The translations under genes and the position numbers were made by a program. A stretch of DNA of 41,181 nt. Origin: Limobrevibacterium gyesilva. GTDB lineage: Bacteria; Pseudomonadota; Alphaproteobacteria; Acetobacterales; Acetobacteraceae. The stretch spans positions 1-41,181 of the forward strand of contig NZ_JAPDNT010000035.1 in the NCBI RefSeq assembly GCF_025989185.1. Direction: 5' to 3'. The notes beneath the pieces are model-generated. The model saw only the letters and a list, made by a program, of their open reading frames with translations, was not told the DNA's origin and searched no databases. Shown here piece by piece: positions 25,346-32,874 of this stretch. Numbering within the stretch: the stretch's first letter is position 1; the number at the start of each line of letters is the position of its first letter.

Positions 25346-25627
25346 ATGGCCCCGGACGCGACAGGTGTCGAGAAAGTCGAAGAGAATGCCCAGTGGGGCA
25401 ACATCGCGGCCGACCGCCTGCGCAGCCTGATCGAGCGGATCGAGCGGCTGGAAGAGGAAAAGAAGGCGCTGTCCAGCGACATCAAGGACATCTTCGCCGA
25501 GGCCAAGAGTGCCGGCTTCGATGTGAAGGTGATTCGCCAACTGATCCGCATCCGCAAGCAGGAGCCCGCCGAAGTCGAGGAGCAGGAGACCCTGCTGGAC
25601 GTCTACCGCCGCGCGCTCGGAATGTAG
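25346..25627 (+). CDS. gapR: GapR (DUF2312/UPF0335) nucleoid-associated protein
   Basis: A 93-residue protein with the GapR core: ADRLRSLIERIERLEEEKKALSSDIKDIFAEAKSAGFDVKVIRQLIRIRKQ, a coiled-coil helix followed by basic helices. In Caulobacter, GapR forms tetramers that clamp overtwisted DNA ahead of polymerases and aids topoisomerase action and replication. A short acidic extension ENAQWGNIA precedes the core here, and the end LLDVYRRALGM is conserved. The start is fixed by AAGGGAGG six bases upstream. A hairpin at 25710-25737 probably ends the transcript. Confidence 0.93.
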   Translation: MAPDATGVEKVEENAQWGNIAADRLRSLIERIERLEEEKKALSSDIKDIFAEAKSAGFDVKVIRQLIRIRKQEPAEVEEQETLLDVYRRALGM

Positions 25628-25709
25628 CGGCGGCCGAAGTTCAGAAGCGGATCGGCGGCTTTTCGATCCGCGGCTCTGCTCCATTCCATTGATAGAGCGC
25701 GTGATTTCG

Positions 25710-25737
25710 TCAGGCGGGCCAGTTCTGGTCCGCCTGA
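25710..25737 (+). terminator. Strong hairpin after gapR, likely terminator
   Basis: TCAGGCGG at 25710-25717 pairs with CCGCCTGA at 25730-25737, continued by CCAG/CTGG inside with one G-U pair, giving about 13 bp and a very small loop. The following TGTCGTTTGT is only partly T-rich. Another imperfect stem (GCGGATCG/CGATCCGC, 25647-25671) lies between it and the gapR stop. Confidence 0.6.
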
Positions 25738-25785
25738 TGTCGTTTGTGCGCCTGACAGCGCCTGTCCCGGGCCGGCACATTCCGC

Positions 25786-25820
25786 TTGCGCGAATCAAAT
25801 ACATAAACGTATGTTTATGT
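25786..25820 (+). promoter_or_regulatory. metE promoter with an inverted repeat over the -10 region
   Basis: A plausible promoter is TTGCGC at 25786-25791 and TATGTT at 25810-25815 with an 18-base spacer, placing the start about 25822, directly at the riboswitch. The -10 lies within ACATAAAC (25801-25808) and GTTTATGT (25813-25820), complementary arms separated by four bases. This AT-rich repeat stands out in the GC-rich setting and looks like a repressor operator. No regulator gene is adjacent. Confidence 0.55.
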
Positions 25821-25825
25821 GTCGA

Positions 25826-26050
25826 TGGTCCCGCGCGAGCGGGTGAAAAGGGAATGCCGTGAGCCCCGGCCGGATTCGTTCCGGGGGCAAGTCGGTGGCT
25901 GCCCCCGCAACTGTCAGCGGTGAGCCACCGGCCCATCTGCCTGCTGCCCGGAGTCGGGCGCGGGCAGGCCACTGGACCCGTCGGGTTCGGGAAGGTCGGG
26001 CCGATGGCGGCGATCCGCGAGCCAGGAGACCTGCCATCGTCGCGCGAGCA
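25826..26050 (+). ncRNA. Cobalamin (B12) riboswitch
   Basis: The conserved landmarks appear in order: GGGTGAAAAGGGAA at 25841-25854, the B12-box core GCCCCCGCAACTGTCAGC at 25902-25919, GGCCACTGG near 25968-25976, GGGAAGG at 25989-25995, and GCGAGCCAGGAGACCTGCC at 26017-26035. Spacing is right for the class. It sits directly before metE, the B12-independent methionine synthase. Binding of adenosyl- or methylcobalamin should repress the gene when the B12-dependent enzyme can work. No run of T is seen after it, so control is more likely at translation initiation than at termination. Confidence 0.95.
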
Positions 26051-26088
26051 AGCGCCGCCGGGCGGGGTGTACCGGGGGCAGGAGACGG

Positions 26089-26172
26089 ATGATGACGACC
26101 ACCCCTGACGGCCGCACCGGCCAGCCAAACGCCCTTTCCCGGCACGCGCCGCGGCGCGGGAGGCCGGCATGA
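26089..26172 (+). CDS. 27-codon upstream ORF overlapping the metE start
   Basis: An ATG at 26089 (followed by another at 26092) has a strong ribosome site, AGGAGA at 26080-26085, three bases before it. The frame encodes a basic 27-residue peptide (MMTTTPDGRTGQPNALSRHA, then PRRGRPA) and its TGA at 26170-26172 overlaps the metE ATG as ATGA. The ORF starts about 40 bases after the riboswitch. The riboswitch could act on this ribosome site and affect metE by coupling. metE also has its own ribosome site (GGGAGG), so the ORF may be incidental. Nothing in the peptide suggests a function of its own, and no regulatory methionine or other codon run is present. Confidence 0.45.
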   Translation: MMTTTPDGRTGQPNALSRHAPRRGRPA

Positions 26173-28487
26173 CCCTGGCCAGCAACCTGGGCTTCCCGCG
26201 CATCGGGCGGCAACGCGAGCTGAAATTCGCGCTGGAGAAATTCTGGTCCGGCGAGCTGGACGAGGCCGGGCTGCAGGCCAGGGCGGCCGAGCTGCGGGCC
26301 ACGCATTGGCGCCTGCAGCAGGGGCTCGGCATCAGCCATGTCCCCGGCAACGATTTCGCGCTGTACGACCACGTGCTCGACACCGCCTGCATGGTCGGCG
26401 CCGTTCCCGAGGGCTATGGCTGGTCGGAAGGGCCGGTCTCGCTCGCGACCGTCTTTGCCCTGGCGCGCGGCGCCCGTGGCACCGAGGCCGAGCGCGCGGC
26501 GGGGATCGCCGCCGGATCGCCGGCGCTGGAAATGACCAAGTGGTTCGATACGAACTACCACTATCTGGTGCCGCAACTGGCGCGCGGGCAGCGCTTCGTG
26601 CTGACCGGGAACCAGCCGCTGGCGATGTTCCGTGAGGCGCAGGCGCGCAACACGCGCACCCGCCCGGTGCTGCTGGGGCCGGTCAGCTTCCTGATGCTCG
26701 CCAAGACGGTCGACGGGTCCGACCCGCTCGACCTGCTGGACGCGCTGCTGCCGGTCTATGCCGAGATCCTGGCGCAGCTCGCCGAGGCCAAGGCGCCCTG
26801 GGTGCAGATGGACGAGCCGGTGCTGGCGCTCGATCTTTCCGACAAGGCGAAGCTTGCTTTTGCCCTGGCGTATGGTCGGCTGGCGCAAGGGCCGGCGCCG
26901 GAGCTGCTGCTGGCCAGTTATTTCGGCCCGCTCGGCGGCAACCTTGCCACCGTCGCGCGCCTGCCGGTGGCGGGCCTGCACCTTGATCTCGTGCGCGGCG
27001 CGGGGCAGCTCGACGACGCGTTGGCGGCGGTGCCGGCGTCCACGTGGCTGTCGCTGGGCGTGGTGAACGGGCGCAACGTGTGGCGCACCGACCTGCGCGC
27101 CGCGCTGGCGACGCTGCAGCGCGTGGCGGCGGCGCGGGGCACCCGGCGGCTAATGGTGGCGCCGTCCTGCAGCCTGCTGCATGTGCCTGTGGATGTGGAG
27201 CAGGAGGCAGGGCTCGATCCCGAATTGAAGGGCTGGCTTGCCTTCGCCACGCAGAAGCTGGGCGAGGTGGCGCTGCTGGCGCGTGGCCTGGACGAAGGCG
27301 AGGCGGCGGTCGCTGCCGCGTTGAAGGACAGCGACCGGGCCGTGCAATCCCGCCGCGACAGCGCCCGCGTGCACGACCCCAAGGTCGCGGCACGGCTGGC
27401 ATCGATCACGCCGGAAATGGAACGGCGCGCGACCCCGTTCGCCGAGCGGCGGGCGCGGCAGCGGACGCATGTGAGCCTGCCGGCGTTCCCGACCACGACG
27501 ATCGGCTCGTTCCCGCAGACGCCGGAGGTGCGCAAGGCGCGCGCCGCCTTGCATCGCGGCAGCCTGGCGCAGCCGGACTACGACCAGGCCATCGCCGGCT
27601 GGATCGACGAGGCCGTGCACTGGCAGGAGGAAGTCGGCCTCGATGTGCTGGTGCATGGCGAGTTCGAGCGCAACGACATGGTGCAGTATTTCGGCGAGCA
27701 GATGGCGGGCTTCGCGTTCACCCGGCATGGCTGGGTGCAGTCCTATGGCAGCCGCTGCGTGGCGCCGCCGGTGATCTGGGGCGACGTGTCGCGGCCGCAA
27801 CCGATGACGGTGCGCTGGTCCGCCTATGCGCAGTCGCGCACCGACCGGCCGGTGAAAGGCATGCTGACCGGGCCGGTGACGATGCTGCAATGGTCGTTCG
27901 TGCGCGACGACCAGCCGCGCGAGACGGTGTGCCGCCAGATCGCGCTGGCCTTGCGCGACGAGGTGGTTGATCTGGAAGCGGCCGGCATCGCCATCATCCA
28001 GATCGACGAGCCGGCGCTGCGCGAGGGCCTGCCGCTGCGGCGGCCGGACTGGCCGGGCTATCTGGACTGGGCGGTGGCGAGCTTCCGGCTGTGCAGCAGC
28101 GCCGTGCGCGACGAGACGCAGGTGCACACGCATATGTGCTACAGCGAGTTCAACGACATCATGCCGGCGATCGCGGCGATGGATGCGGATGCGATCAGCA
28201 TCGAGACGACGCGCAGCCGGATGGAGTTGCTCGACGCCTTCGCGCAGACCGCCTATCCGAACGAGATCGGGCCCGGCGTGTGGGATATCCACTCGCCGCG
28301 CGTGCCCGATGCGGGGGAGATCGCCGAGCTGCTGCAACGCGCGCGGCAGCGCCTGCAGGATTGGCAGATCTGGGTCAATCCGGATTGCGGCCTGAAGACC
28401 CGCAAATGGGACGAGGTGCGCCCGGCGCTCGTGAACATGGTGGCGGCGGCGCGGCAGCTTCGGCGCGGCGGCGAAGCGCGGCCCTGA
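26169..28487 (+). CDS. metE: Cobalamin-independent methionine synthase
   Basis: A 772-residue enzyme that transfers a methyl group from 5-methyltetrahydropteroyltri-glutamate to homocysteine. It has the two-barrel structure of MetE. The N-terminus reads NLGFPRIGRQRELKFALEKFW, and the C-terminal catalytic domain starts near TTTIGSFPQTPEVRKAR. The zinc ligands are all present: His655 and Cys657 in THMCYSEFND, Glu679 in SIETTRS and Cys740 in NPDCGLKTR, each offset by 14 from the E. coli numbering. The ATG at 26169 follows GGGAGG and overlaps an upstream ORF. A cobalamin riboswitch precedes it. The gene appears to be a single-gene transcript ending in a hairpin at 28497-28524. Confidence 0.98.
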   Translation: MTLASNLGFPRIGRQRELKFALEKFWSGELDEAGLQARAAELRATHWRLQQGLGISHVPGNDFALYDHVLDTACMVGAVPEGYGWSEGPVSLATVFALARGARGTEAERAAGIAAGSPALEMTKWFDTNYHYLVPQLARGQRFVLTGNQPLAMFREAQARNTRTRPVLLGPVSFLMLAKTVDGSDPLDLLDALLPVYAEILAQLAEAKAPWVQMDEPVLALDLSDKAKLAFALAYGRLAQGPAPELLLASYFGPLGGNLATVARLPVAGLHLDLVRGAGQLDDALAAVPASTWLSLGVVNGRNVWRTDLRAALATLQRVAAARGTRRLMVAPSCSLLHVPVDVEQEAGLDPELKGWLAFATQKLGEVALLARGLDEGEAAVAAALKDSDRAVQSRRDSARVHDPKVAARLASITPEMERRATPFAERRARQRTHVSLPAFPTTTIGSFPQTPEVRKARAALHRGSLAQPDYDQAIAGWIDEAVHWQEEVGLDVLVHGEFERNDMVQYFGEQMAGFAFTRHGWVQSYGSRCVAPPVIWGDVSRPQPMTVRWSAYAQSRTDRPVKGMLTGPVTMLQWSFVRDDQPRETVCRQIALALRDEVVDLEAAGIAIIQIDEPALREGLPLRRPDWPGYLDWAVASFRLCSSAVRDETQVHTHMCYSEFNDIMPAIAAMDADAISIETTRSRMELLDAFAQTAYPNEIGPGVWDIHSPRVPDAGEIAELLQRARQRLQDWQIWVNPDCGLKTRKWDEVRPALVNMVAAARQLRRGGEARP

Positions 28488-28496
28488 CGCCGCTGC

Positions 28497-28524
28497 GGAG
28501 CACGCCCCGGGCGGGGCGTGCTCC
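28497..28524 (+). terminator. Perfect 12-bp hairpin after metE
   Basis: GGAGCACGCCCC (28497-28508) pairs perfectly with GGGGCGTGCTCC (28513-28524) around a four-base loop, ten bases past the metE stop. No T-tract follows, so it may be an inefficient terminator or an RNA 3'-end stabiliser. Confidence 0.6.
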
Positions 28525-28566
28525 GGCCTTCCGGCGAAGTGCGGGGCCGCGATACGGAAACGTTAC

Positions 28567-28595
28567 TTGACGAAATAAAGAAATCATCATGATCT
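28567..28595 (+). promoter_or_regulatory. Promoter-like sequence for the DUF1906 gene cluster
   Basis: TTGACG at 28567-28572 is followed after 17 bases by TGATCT, in an unusually A/T-rich stretch (28560-28605) in otherwise GC-rich DNA. The -10 match is poor, but the -35 is near consensus. It would give a leader of about 60 bases before the ATG at 28663, which has GGGAG close upstream. Confidence 0.45.
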
Positions 28596-28662
28596 GGTAA
28601 TAACGGCGGGGTTTCCAGCCCTCGATTCAACGGCCCTCGATGTCGAGACGCGGGAGCGTTCA

Positions 28663-29334
28663 ATGCCCGGCTTTCCAGGTTTCGATACCTCGGAGTTTCC
28701 AGGCAACGCCGAAATGGCGTGGCTGCGGGCCAACACGAATCTCCGGTGGTGCGGCTACTACCTTGGCCCGGCCCCGAGCCATGCCAGTACGAGCTGGATG
28801 GGAACCCGCGCGGCGCTGCAAGCCGCGGGGTGGGGGATCGCACCGGTTTATGTCGGGCAACAGATCGCCGGCCCCGGGCGCCATAACGTGTCGGCGTCGC
28901 AGGGCACGATCGACGGCAACGACGCGGCGGCGCTGATGCGCAGGGAAGGATTCCCTGCGGGCAGCTGCGTGTATCTCGATCTGGAAGATGGCCCGCCTTT
29001 CTCCGCGCCGCGCACGAACTACGTTGCGGCATGGGTCGATGCGGTCGCGGCGGCCGGCCTTCAGGCGGGCGTATACTGCTCGCACGGATTTGCCGAGGAC
29101 GTGCATGCGTTGCGCCCGGACGCGCGCGTGTGGGCGTTCAAGGTCGAGACCGCAGCGGAGCATCCTTTCCCCGGCGTCAACTTCCCCGACCTGCACCCGG
29201 CGGGCTGCGGCTATACCGGCGCGTTCATCTGGCAGCTCGGGCAGAATTGCCGACTCAACCTGCAAACTACCCCGTTGCGCGCGCCCCTGGTCGATCTCGA
29301 CACCGCGCTGACCCCTGACCCGGGTGCGCCTTAG
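28663..29334 (+). CDS. DUF1906 glycoside-hydrolase-like protein (Rv2525c-like)
   Basis: A 223-residue protein spanning a full DUF1906 domain, a TIM-barrel fold related to GH25-type glycoside hydrolases. Typical features are GFDTSEFPG at residues 5-13 with the first-strand aspartate, WCGYYLG, GWGIAPVYVGQQ, the acidic block VYLDLEDGPPF, and AGVYCSHGF with a later IWQLGQNC. Mycobacterial Rv2525c is exported by Tat and affects the cell envelope, but no enzymatic substrate is firmly known. Here no signal peptide is visible, so it would be cytosolic or leave by an unusual route. It begins a run of four genes, the next two of which encode lipoproteins. Early codons include TTT, CCA and GGT, rarer in the neighbouring genes. 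Confidence 0.9.
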   Translation: MPGFPGFDTSEFPGNAEMAWLRANTNLRWCGYYLGPAPSHASTSWMGTRAALQAAGWGIAPVYVGQQIAGPGRHNVSASQGTIDGNDAAALMRREGFPAGSCVYLDLEDGPPFSAPRTNYVAAWVDAVAAAGLQAGVYCSHGFAEDVHALRPDARVWAFKVETAAEHPFPGVNFPDLHPAGCGYTGAFIWQLGQNCRLNLQTTPLRAPLVDLDTALTPDPGAP

Positions 29335-29359
29335 ATCCAATATCGAAACGGTTCGTGGC

Positions 29360-29713
29360 ATGGGCGCAGGACGGCACATTGTCGGGAGCGCGATCGGGCT
29401 CGTGGCGCTCTTCGCCGTCGGAGGCTGCCAGGTCGTGTGGGACGACGGACATGGGATGCGACACGCGCTCGGGATCGGGCACGTCGCCTGGCCGGTCGCC
29501 CGCGAAGACACCGGCACGCAGGTGTCGGGCGTCGACGCCTACGGTGTCGTGCTGCTCATGACCCGAAGTGCCACCGGCATCACGGTCGGCGGGGTCAGCG
29601 AGCGCTCCGTCAGCCTCGATGGCTCGAATCTCGTCACGCTGGACTGCCTTGCCTGCGATCTGGCGCAGGCCAACCCGAGGCAGCTGCGGATTGCGCCGGG
29701 AGCAGGCGAATGA
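29360..29713 (+). CDS. Small hypothetical lipoprotein
   Basis: A 117-residue protein starting MGAGRHIVGSAIGLVALFAVGGC, a lipoprotein signal with lipobox VGGC and cysteine at residue 23. The rest includes WDDGHGMRHALGIGHVAWPV, a middle repeat of valine-rich strands (YGVVLLMTRSATGITVGG) and a CLAC pair near the end. I do not recognise the family. An in-frame GTG at 29324, inside the preceding gene, would add 12 residues before the signal; the ATG is preferred because it gives a compact signal peptide, although no strong ribosome site precedes either. It overlaps the next gene by four bases (ATGA). Confidence 0.75.
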   Translation: MGAGRHIVGSAIGLVALFAVGGCQVVWDDGHGMRHALGIGHVAWPVAREDTGTQVSGVDAYGVVLLMTRSATGITVGGVSERSVSLDGSNLVTLDCLACDLAQANPRQLRIAPGAGE

Positions 29714-30735
29714 GCGCGCATGGCGCAAGGTCGATCATCCTGGTCTCGGGCATGGCGGTGCTGTCAGGCTGTGTCGGGGTCGATACCGCGGTGATGTTCA
29801 CGACGGACAATCTGGGCGTGAACATCAGCCCGACGCCCACGCCGACGGCCGAGATCGGCTTTTCGAGGCAGGAAGGCGTCATTGCGCCGGCCCTTGAGAA
29901 TGGGGCGGTCATTCCGGGGGCGGCAAGCGTCTATCACAGCGTCCCGACGTTCCTTCCGCTGGCGACGGAATCGGGGGCCGTGTTCGCGGGCGGTCAGGCC
30001 GCCGCCCAGTTGCTCACCGAGCCGGGCGGGACGGCTGGCGACGCCAAGGCGTGCATTTCGCGCGCGCCAACGGATTCCAGCGGCCACCCCGTGATCACCA
30101 GCGGCAAGGCGCGGCCGATGTTCTTCGGCACGACGACGTCGATCGGTTTCAGGATCAGCATTCCCAATCCTTCGGGCGACGTGCCGTTTCCCAATGTCCA
30201 TCTCGGCTACAAGCGCAACGAAGCCGCCATAGCCCCGGTCTCCGGAAAGCCCGATGGCTGTGCGGACGATGCCGCGGGAAACAAGTACGCGGTCTATGTG
30301 CCGAGCTTCCTGGCCGTGATCCGCAATACGGCCGGGCAGCAGCCCGGTGCGGGCGTCCAGGGCAACGTCAACGGGAGCTTCAATGTCGGTCAGGTGTTCG
30401 CGACTGGCATTGCGGCGACCGAGGCGGCCAGGCTGCCGGCCATCGGCGAGTCTTTCCGGATCGCGGCGGGTCAGACCGCCCAGGGCGCCACCGGAACGAA
30501 TCTCCAGGTCGTGACCGTCGTGCCGAAACAATTGAACGACCGTCAGCGGCGGGCGGCGGAGGTCGTCAAGGCGCTCGATCAGGCGAAGACCGATCGGCTC
30601 GCGGCGCTGCTGGGCATCCCCCAAGGCCCAGGCGCGCAGATCGAGATTCTCAAGGCGATCGCCGCGGTGACGACGACCACGCAGTTCGAGCCGCTGGCGG
30701 CCAGGATCAAGGCGGTGTCGGGGGAGGATGTCTGA
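29710..30735 (+). CDS. Hypothetical lipoprotein of unknown family (341 aa)
   Basis: A 341-residue lipoprotein with signal MSAHGARSIILVSGMAVLSGC and cysteine at residue 21. After a Pro/Thr segment (SPTPTPTAEIGFSRQEGVIAP), the central domain has many beta-strand-like patterns: MFFGTTTSIGFRISIPNPSG, VHLGYKRNEAAIAPV and YAVYVPSFLAVI, the latter like outer-membrane or surface proteins. A later part, GQVFATGIAATEAARLPAIG, precedes a charged helical tail with KALDQAKTDRLAALLG. No catalytic motif is recognised. It overlaps the preceding gene and is followed three bases later by a small gene, so the unit is tightly packed. Probably outer-membrane or periplasmic; role unknown. Confidence 0.82.
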   Translation: MSAHGARSIILVSGMAVLSGCVGVDTAVMFTTDNLGVNISPTPTPTAEIGFSRQEGVIAPALENGAVIPGAASVYHSVPTFLPLATESGAVFAGGQAAAQLLTEPGGTAGDAKACISRAPTDSSGHPVITSGKARPMFFGTTTSIGFRISIPNPSGDVPFPNVHLGYKRNEAAIAPVSGKPDGCADDAAGNKYAVYVPSFLAVIRNTAGQQPGAGVQGNVNGSFNVGQVFATGIAATEAARLPAIGESFRIAAGQTAQGATGTNLQVVTVVPKQLNDRQRRAAEVVKALDQAKTDRLAALLGIPQGPGAQIEILKAIAAVTTTTQFEPLAARIKAVSGEDV

Positions 30736-30737
30736 CC

Positions 30738-31028
30738 ATGGCGACGGTGCGTGAAATGACTCCCGGTTCCCAGGATCTGGCGACATTCCAGACCGTCGTC
30801 CAGCAGCAGGAAGCGATATTCGGGCCGCTGCAGGGCATCGGCGGCGAAGGCATGAACAACATCATGACCTTCGTGATCGGCCCGAGCCCCGACGCGGCGC
30901 GCGCGACCATTCTGGTGACGTACACCGGCCATCCGCCTGCCAAGGACGGATTCCAGCTGGTTGCCATCGGCACGTGCCTCGTCAGCGGCGCGCCGGTGCA
31001 GGTTGCGGCGTATCGCCCGACCCCATGA
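30738..31028 (+). CDS. Small hypothetical protein (96 aa), last gene of the DUF1906 cluster
   Basis: A 96-residue soluble protein with no signal peptide. It begins MATVREMTPGSQDLATFQTVVQQQEAIFGPLQGIGGEGMNNIM and continues with alternating strands (TFVIGPSPDAARATILVTYTGHP and DGFQLVAIGTCLVSGAPVQVAAY). Composition and regular hydrophobic pattern suggest a small alpha/beta domain. I recognise no family. The ATG lies two bases after the lipoprotein stop, with GGGGAGG upstream as ribosome site, so translation is likely to be coupled. The stop is 42 bases from the end of the convergent acyl-CoA synthetase gene. Confidence 0.75.
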   Translation: MATVREMTPGSQDLATFQTVVQQQEAIFGPLQGIGGEGMNNIMTFVIGPSPDAARATILVTYTGHPPAKDGFQLVAIGTCLVSGAPVQVAAYRPTP

Positions 31029-31070
31029 TGCGATGCTGCGGGACGGCTGGCCCGCCAGTGCTCCGACCGT

Positions 31071-32828
31071 TCAGGCTCCCAGGCGCGCCAGCACGTCGGC
31101 ATGGGCTTCGGCCACCAGATGCCGGCGGATTTTCTGGGTGGCCGTCATCAGCCGGTTGTCCACGGTGAACGGCGGCACCACGGCGTGGCGGCGGATGCGT
31201 TCGGTGACCGACAGGCGGGCGTTCACCTCGGCGACGGCGGCGGCCACGGCAAGCTCGTCGCAGCCCTCATGCGGCACCACCAGGGCGGTCAGGCCGGCGC
31301 GGCCCTCGCCGAGCACCACCGCCTGGGCGATCGCGGGCTCGGCGATCAGCATGCCCTCGATGCGTGCGGGCGAGACGTTCTCGCCGCCGGACAGCACGAT
31401 CATGTCCTTCTTGCGATCGGTGATGCGCAGATAGCCGTCGGCATCCAGCGTGCCGATGTCGCCGGTGTGCAGCCAGCCGTCGCGGATCGCCGCCGTGGTG
31501 TCGCCGGGACGCTGCCAGTAGCCGTCCATCACCAGGTCGCCGCGCACCAGGATCTCGCCGTCCGCGGCGATGCGCAGCTCGACGCCTGCCAACGTCTTGC
31601 CGACGCTGTCGATCCGGCAGGCATCGGGTGGGTTGGCGGCGATCACCGGGCCGGCTTCGGTCTGGCCGTAGCCTTGCAGCATGGCGACGCCCAGGCCCAG
31701 GAAGAAGCGGCCGACCTCCGGCTCCAGCCGCGCGCCGCCGGAGATGGCGGCGCGCAGGCGGCCGCCGAAGCGGGCGCGCACCTTGCGGCGCACCAGGCGT
31801 TCCAACAGCGGGTCGAGCAGCCGGTCGAGTGGCGAAAGGGGCTGGCCCTCGGCGCGGCGCCGGCCGACCCGGAGGGCGCGGTCGAACAGGGCGCGCTGCC
31901 AGGCCGGCTGGCGCGCCACCTGGCCGAGGATGCGCGCGCGGATCACCTCCAGCACGCGCGGCACCATGGTCATGATGGTCGGGCGCACGGCCAGCATGTC
32001 GGCCGCCAGATGCTCGACGCCGCGGGCATAGACCACCTCGCTGCCGACGCTGAGCAGGAAGAACTGGCCGACCGTGTGCTCGTAGCTGTGCGACAGCGGC
32101 AGGAACGAGAGGTAGGTCTCGTCGCGCAGCCGCAGCGGCCGCACCAGGTCGAAGGCGCCGCGGCAGTTCGACAGGATGGCGCGATGCGGCAGCATCACCC
32201 CTTTCGGCGCGCCGCCGGTGCCGGAGGTGTAGATCAGGCAGGCCAGCGCCCCGGGCGCGATCGTGGCCGCCTCGGCGGCGATGTCGGCGGGGTCGGACTC
32301 GTCCTGGACCAGCGCCTGCCACGCCAGCACGGGAACGCCGGGAGAGGAGAACGGCTCCATCACCACCAGCACGTCGAGCGGGCCGGCCAGGGCGAGCTTC
32401 GCGGCCAGTGCCGCGGTGGACGCCACGGCCGCGCGTGCGCCCGAATCGCGCAGGATATGGGCGTGGTCGTCGACCGTGTTGGTGGTATAGGTCGGCACCG
32501 GGACGGCGCGGATGGCCATCAGCGCGGTTTCGACGATGGGGAATTCCGGGCGGTTCTCCGAGACGATCACCACCCGGTCGCCGGCGGACACCCCGGCGCG
32601 GCGCAGCGTGCGCGCCACGCTGGCGGCCTGGCGGGCGAACTGCCCCCAGGTGATGGCCTGCCAGGCGCCATCGTGGTACGACCGCAACATCGGCCGGTCG
32701 GGCCATTGCCGGGCCCGGTCGAACATCATGGCCACGAGATTCGGCCACTGCGGATAGCCGTCCAATGTCGCGTTTCCCCTTGCGCCGGGGCGGTGATGCC
32801 ATCCGCCCCTTTGACCTTCCCCTCGCAT
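31071..32828 (-). CDS. Long-chain acyl-CoA synthetase (AMP-forming)
   Basis: A 585-residue adenylate-forming ligase that activates a fatty acid to acyl-AMP and then acyl-CoA. The ATP-binding P-loop LIYTSGTGGAPKGVMLPH, the LSFLPLSHSYEHTVGQFF region, LQGYGQTEAGPVIA and GWLHTGDIGTLDADGYLRITDRKKDMIVLSGGENVSP are all in order, with the C-terminal lysine region near TATQKIRRHL. The best relatives are FadD15/long-chain types, but chain length is not determined. The ATG at 32828 adds about 20 residues of unusual composition before TLDGYPQWPNLVAMMFDRA; a start further in is possible. It is a single gene, divergent from the PepF gene. Confidence 0.92.
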   Translation of the reverse strand: MRGEGQRGGWHHRPGARGNATLDGYPQWPNLVAMMFDRARQWPDRPMLRSYHDGAWQAITWGQFARQAASVARTLRRAGVSAGDRVVIVSENRPEFPIVETALMAIRAVPVPTYTTNTVDDHAHILRDSGARAAVASTAALAAKLALAGPLDVLVVMEPFSSPGVPVLAWQALVQDESDPADIAAEAATIAPGALACLIYTSGTGGAPKGVMLPHRAILSNCRGAFDLVRPLRLRDETYLSFLPLSHSYEHTVGQFFLLSVGSEVVYARGVEHLAADMLAVRPTIMTMVPRVLEVIRARILGQVARQPAWQRALFDRALRVGRRRAEGQPLSPLDRLLDPLLERLVRRKVRARFGGRLRAAISGGARLEPEVGRFFLGLGVAMLQGYGQTEAGPVIAANPPDACRIDSVGKTLAGVELRIAADGEILVRGDLVMDGYWQRPGDTTAAIRDGWLHTGDIGTLDADGYLRITDRKKDMIVLSGGENVSPARIEGMLIAEPAIAQAVVLGEGRAGLTALVVPHEGCDELAVAAAVAEVNARLSVTERIRRHAVVPPFTVDNRLMTATQKIRRHLVAEAHADVLARLGA

Positions 32829-32874
32829 AACTTACATCTTCGCCCACGACCAGCAGGACAGGACCTTCTTGCGC

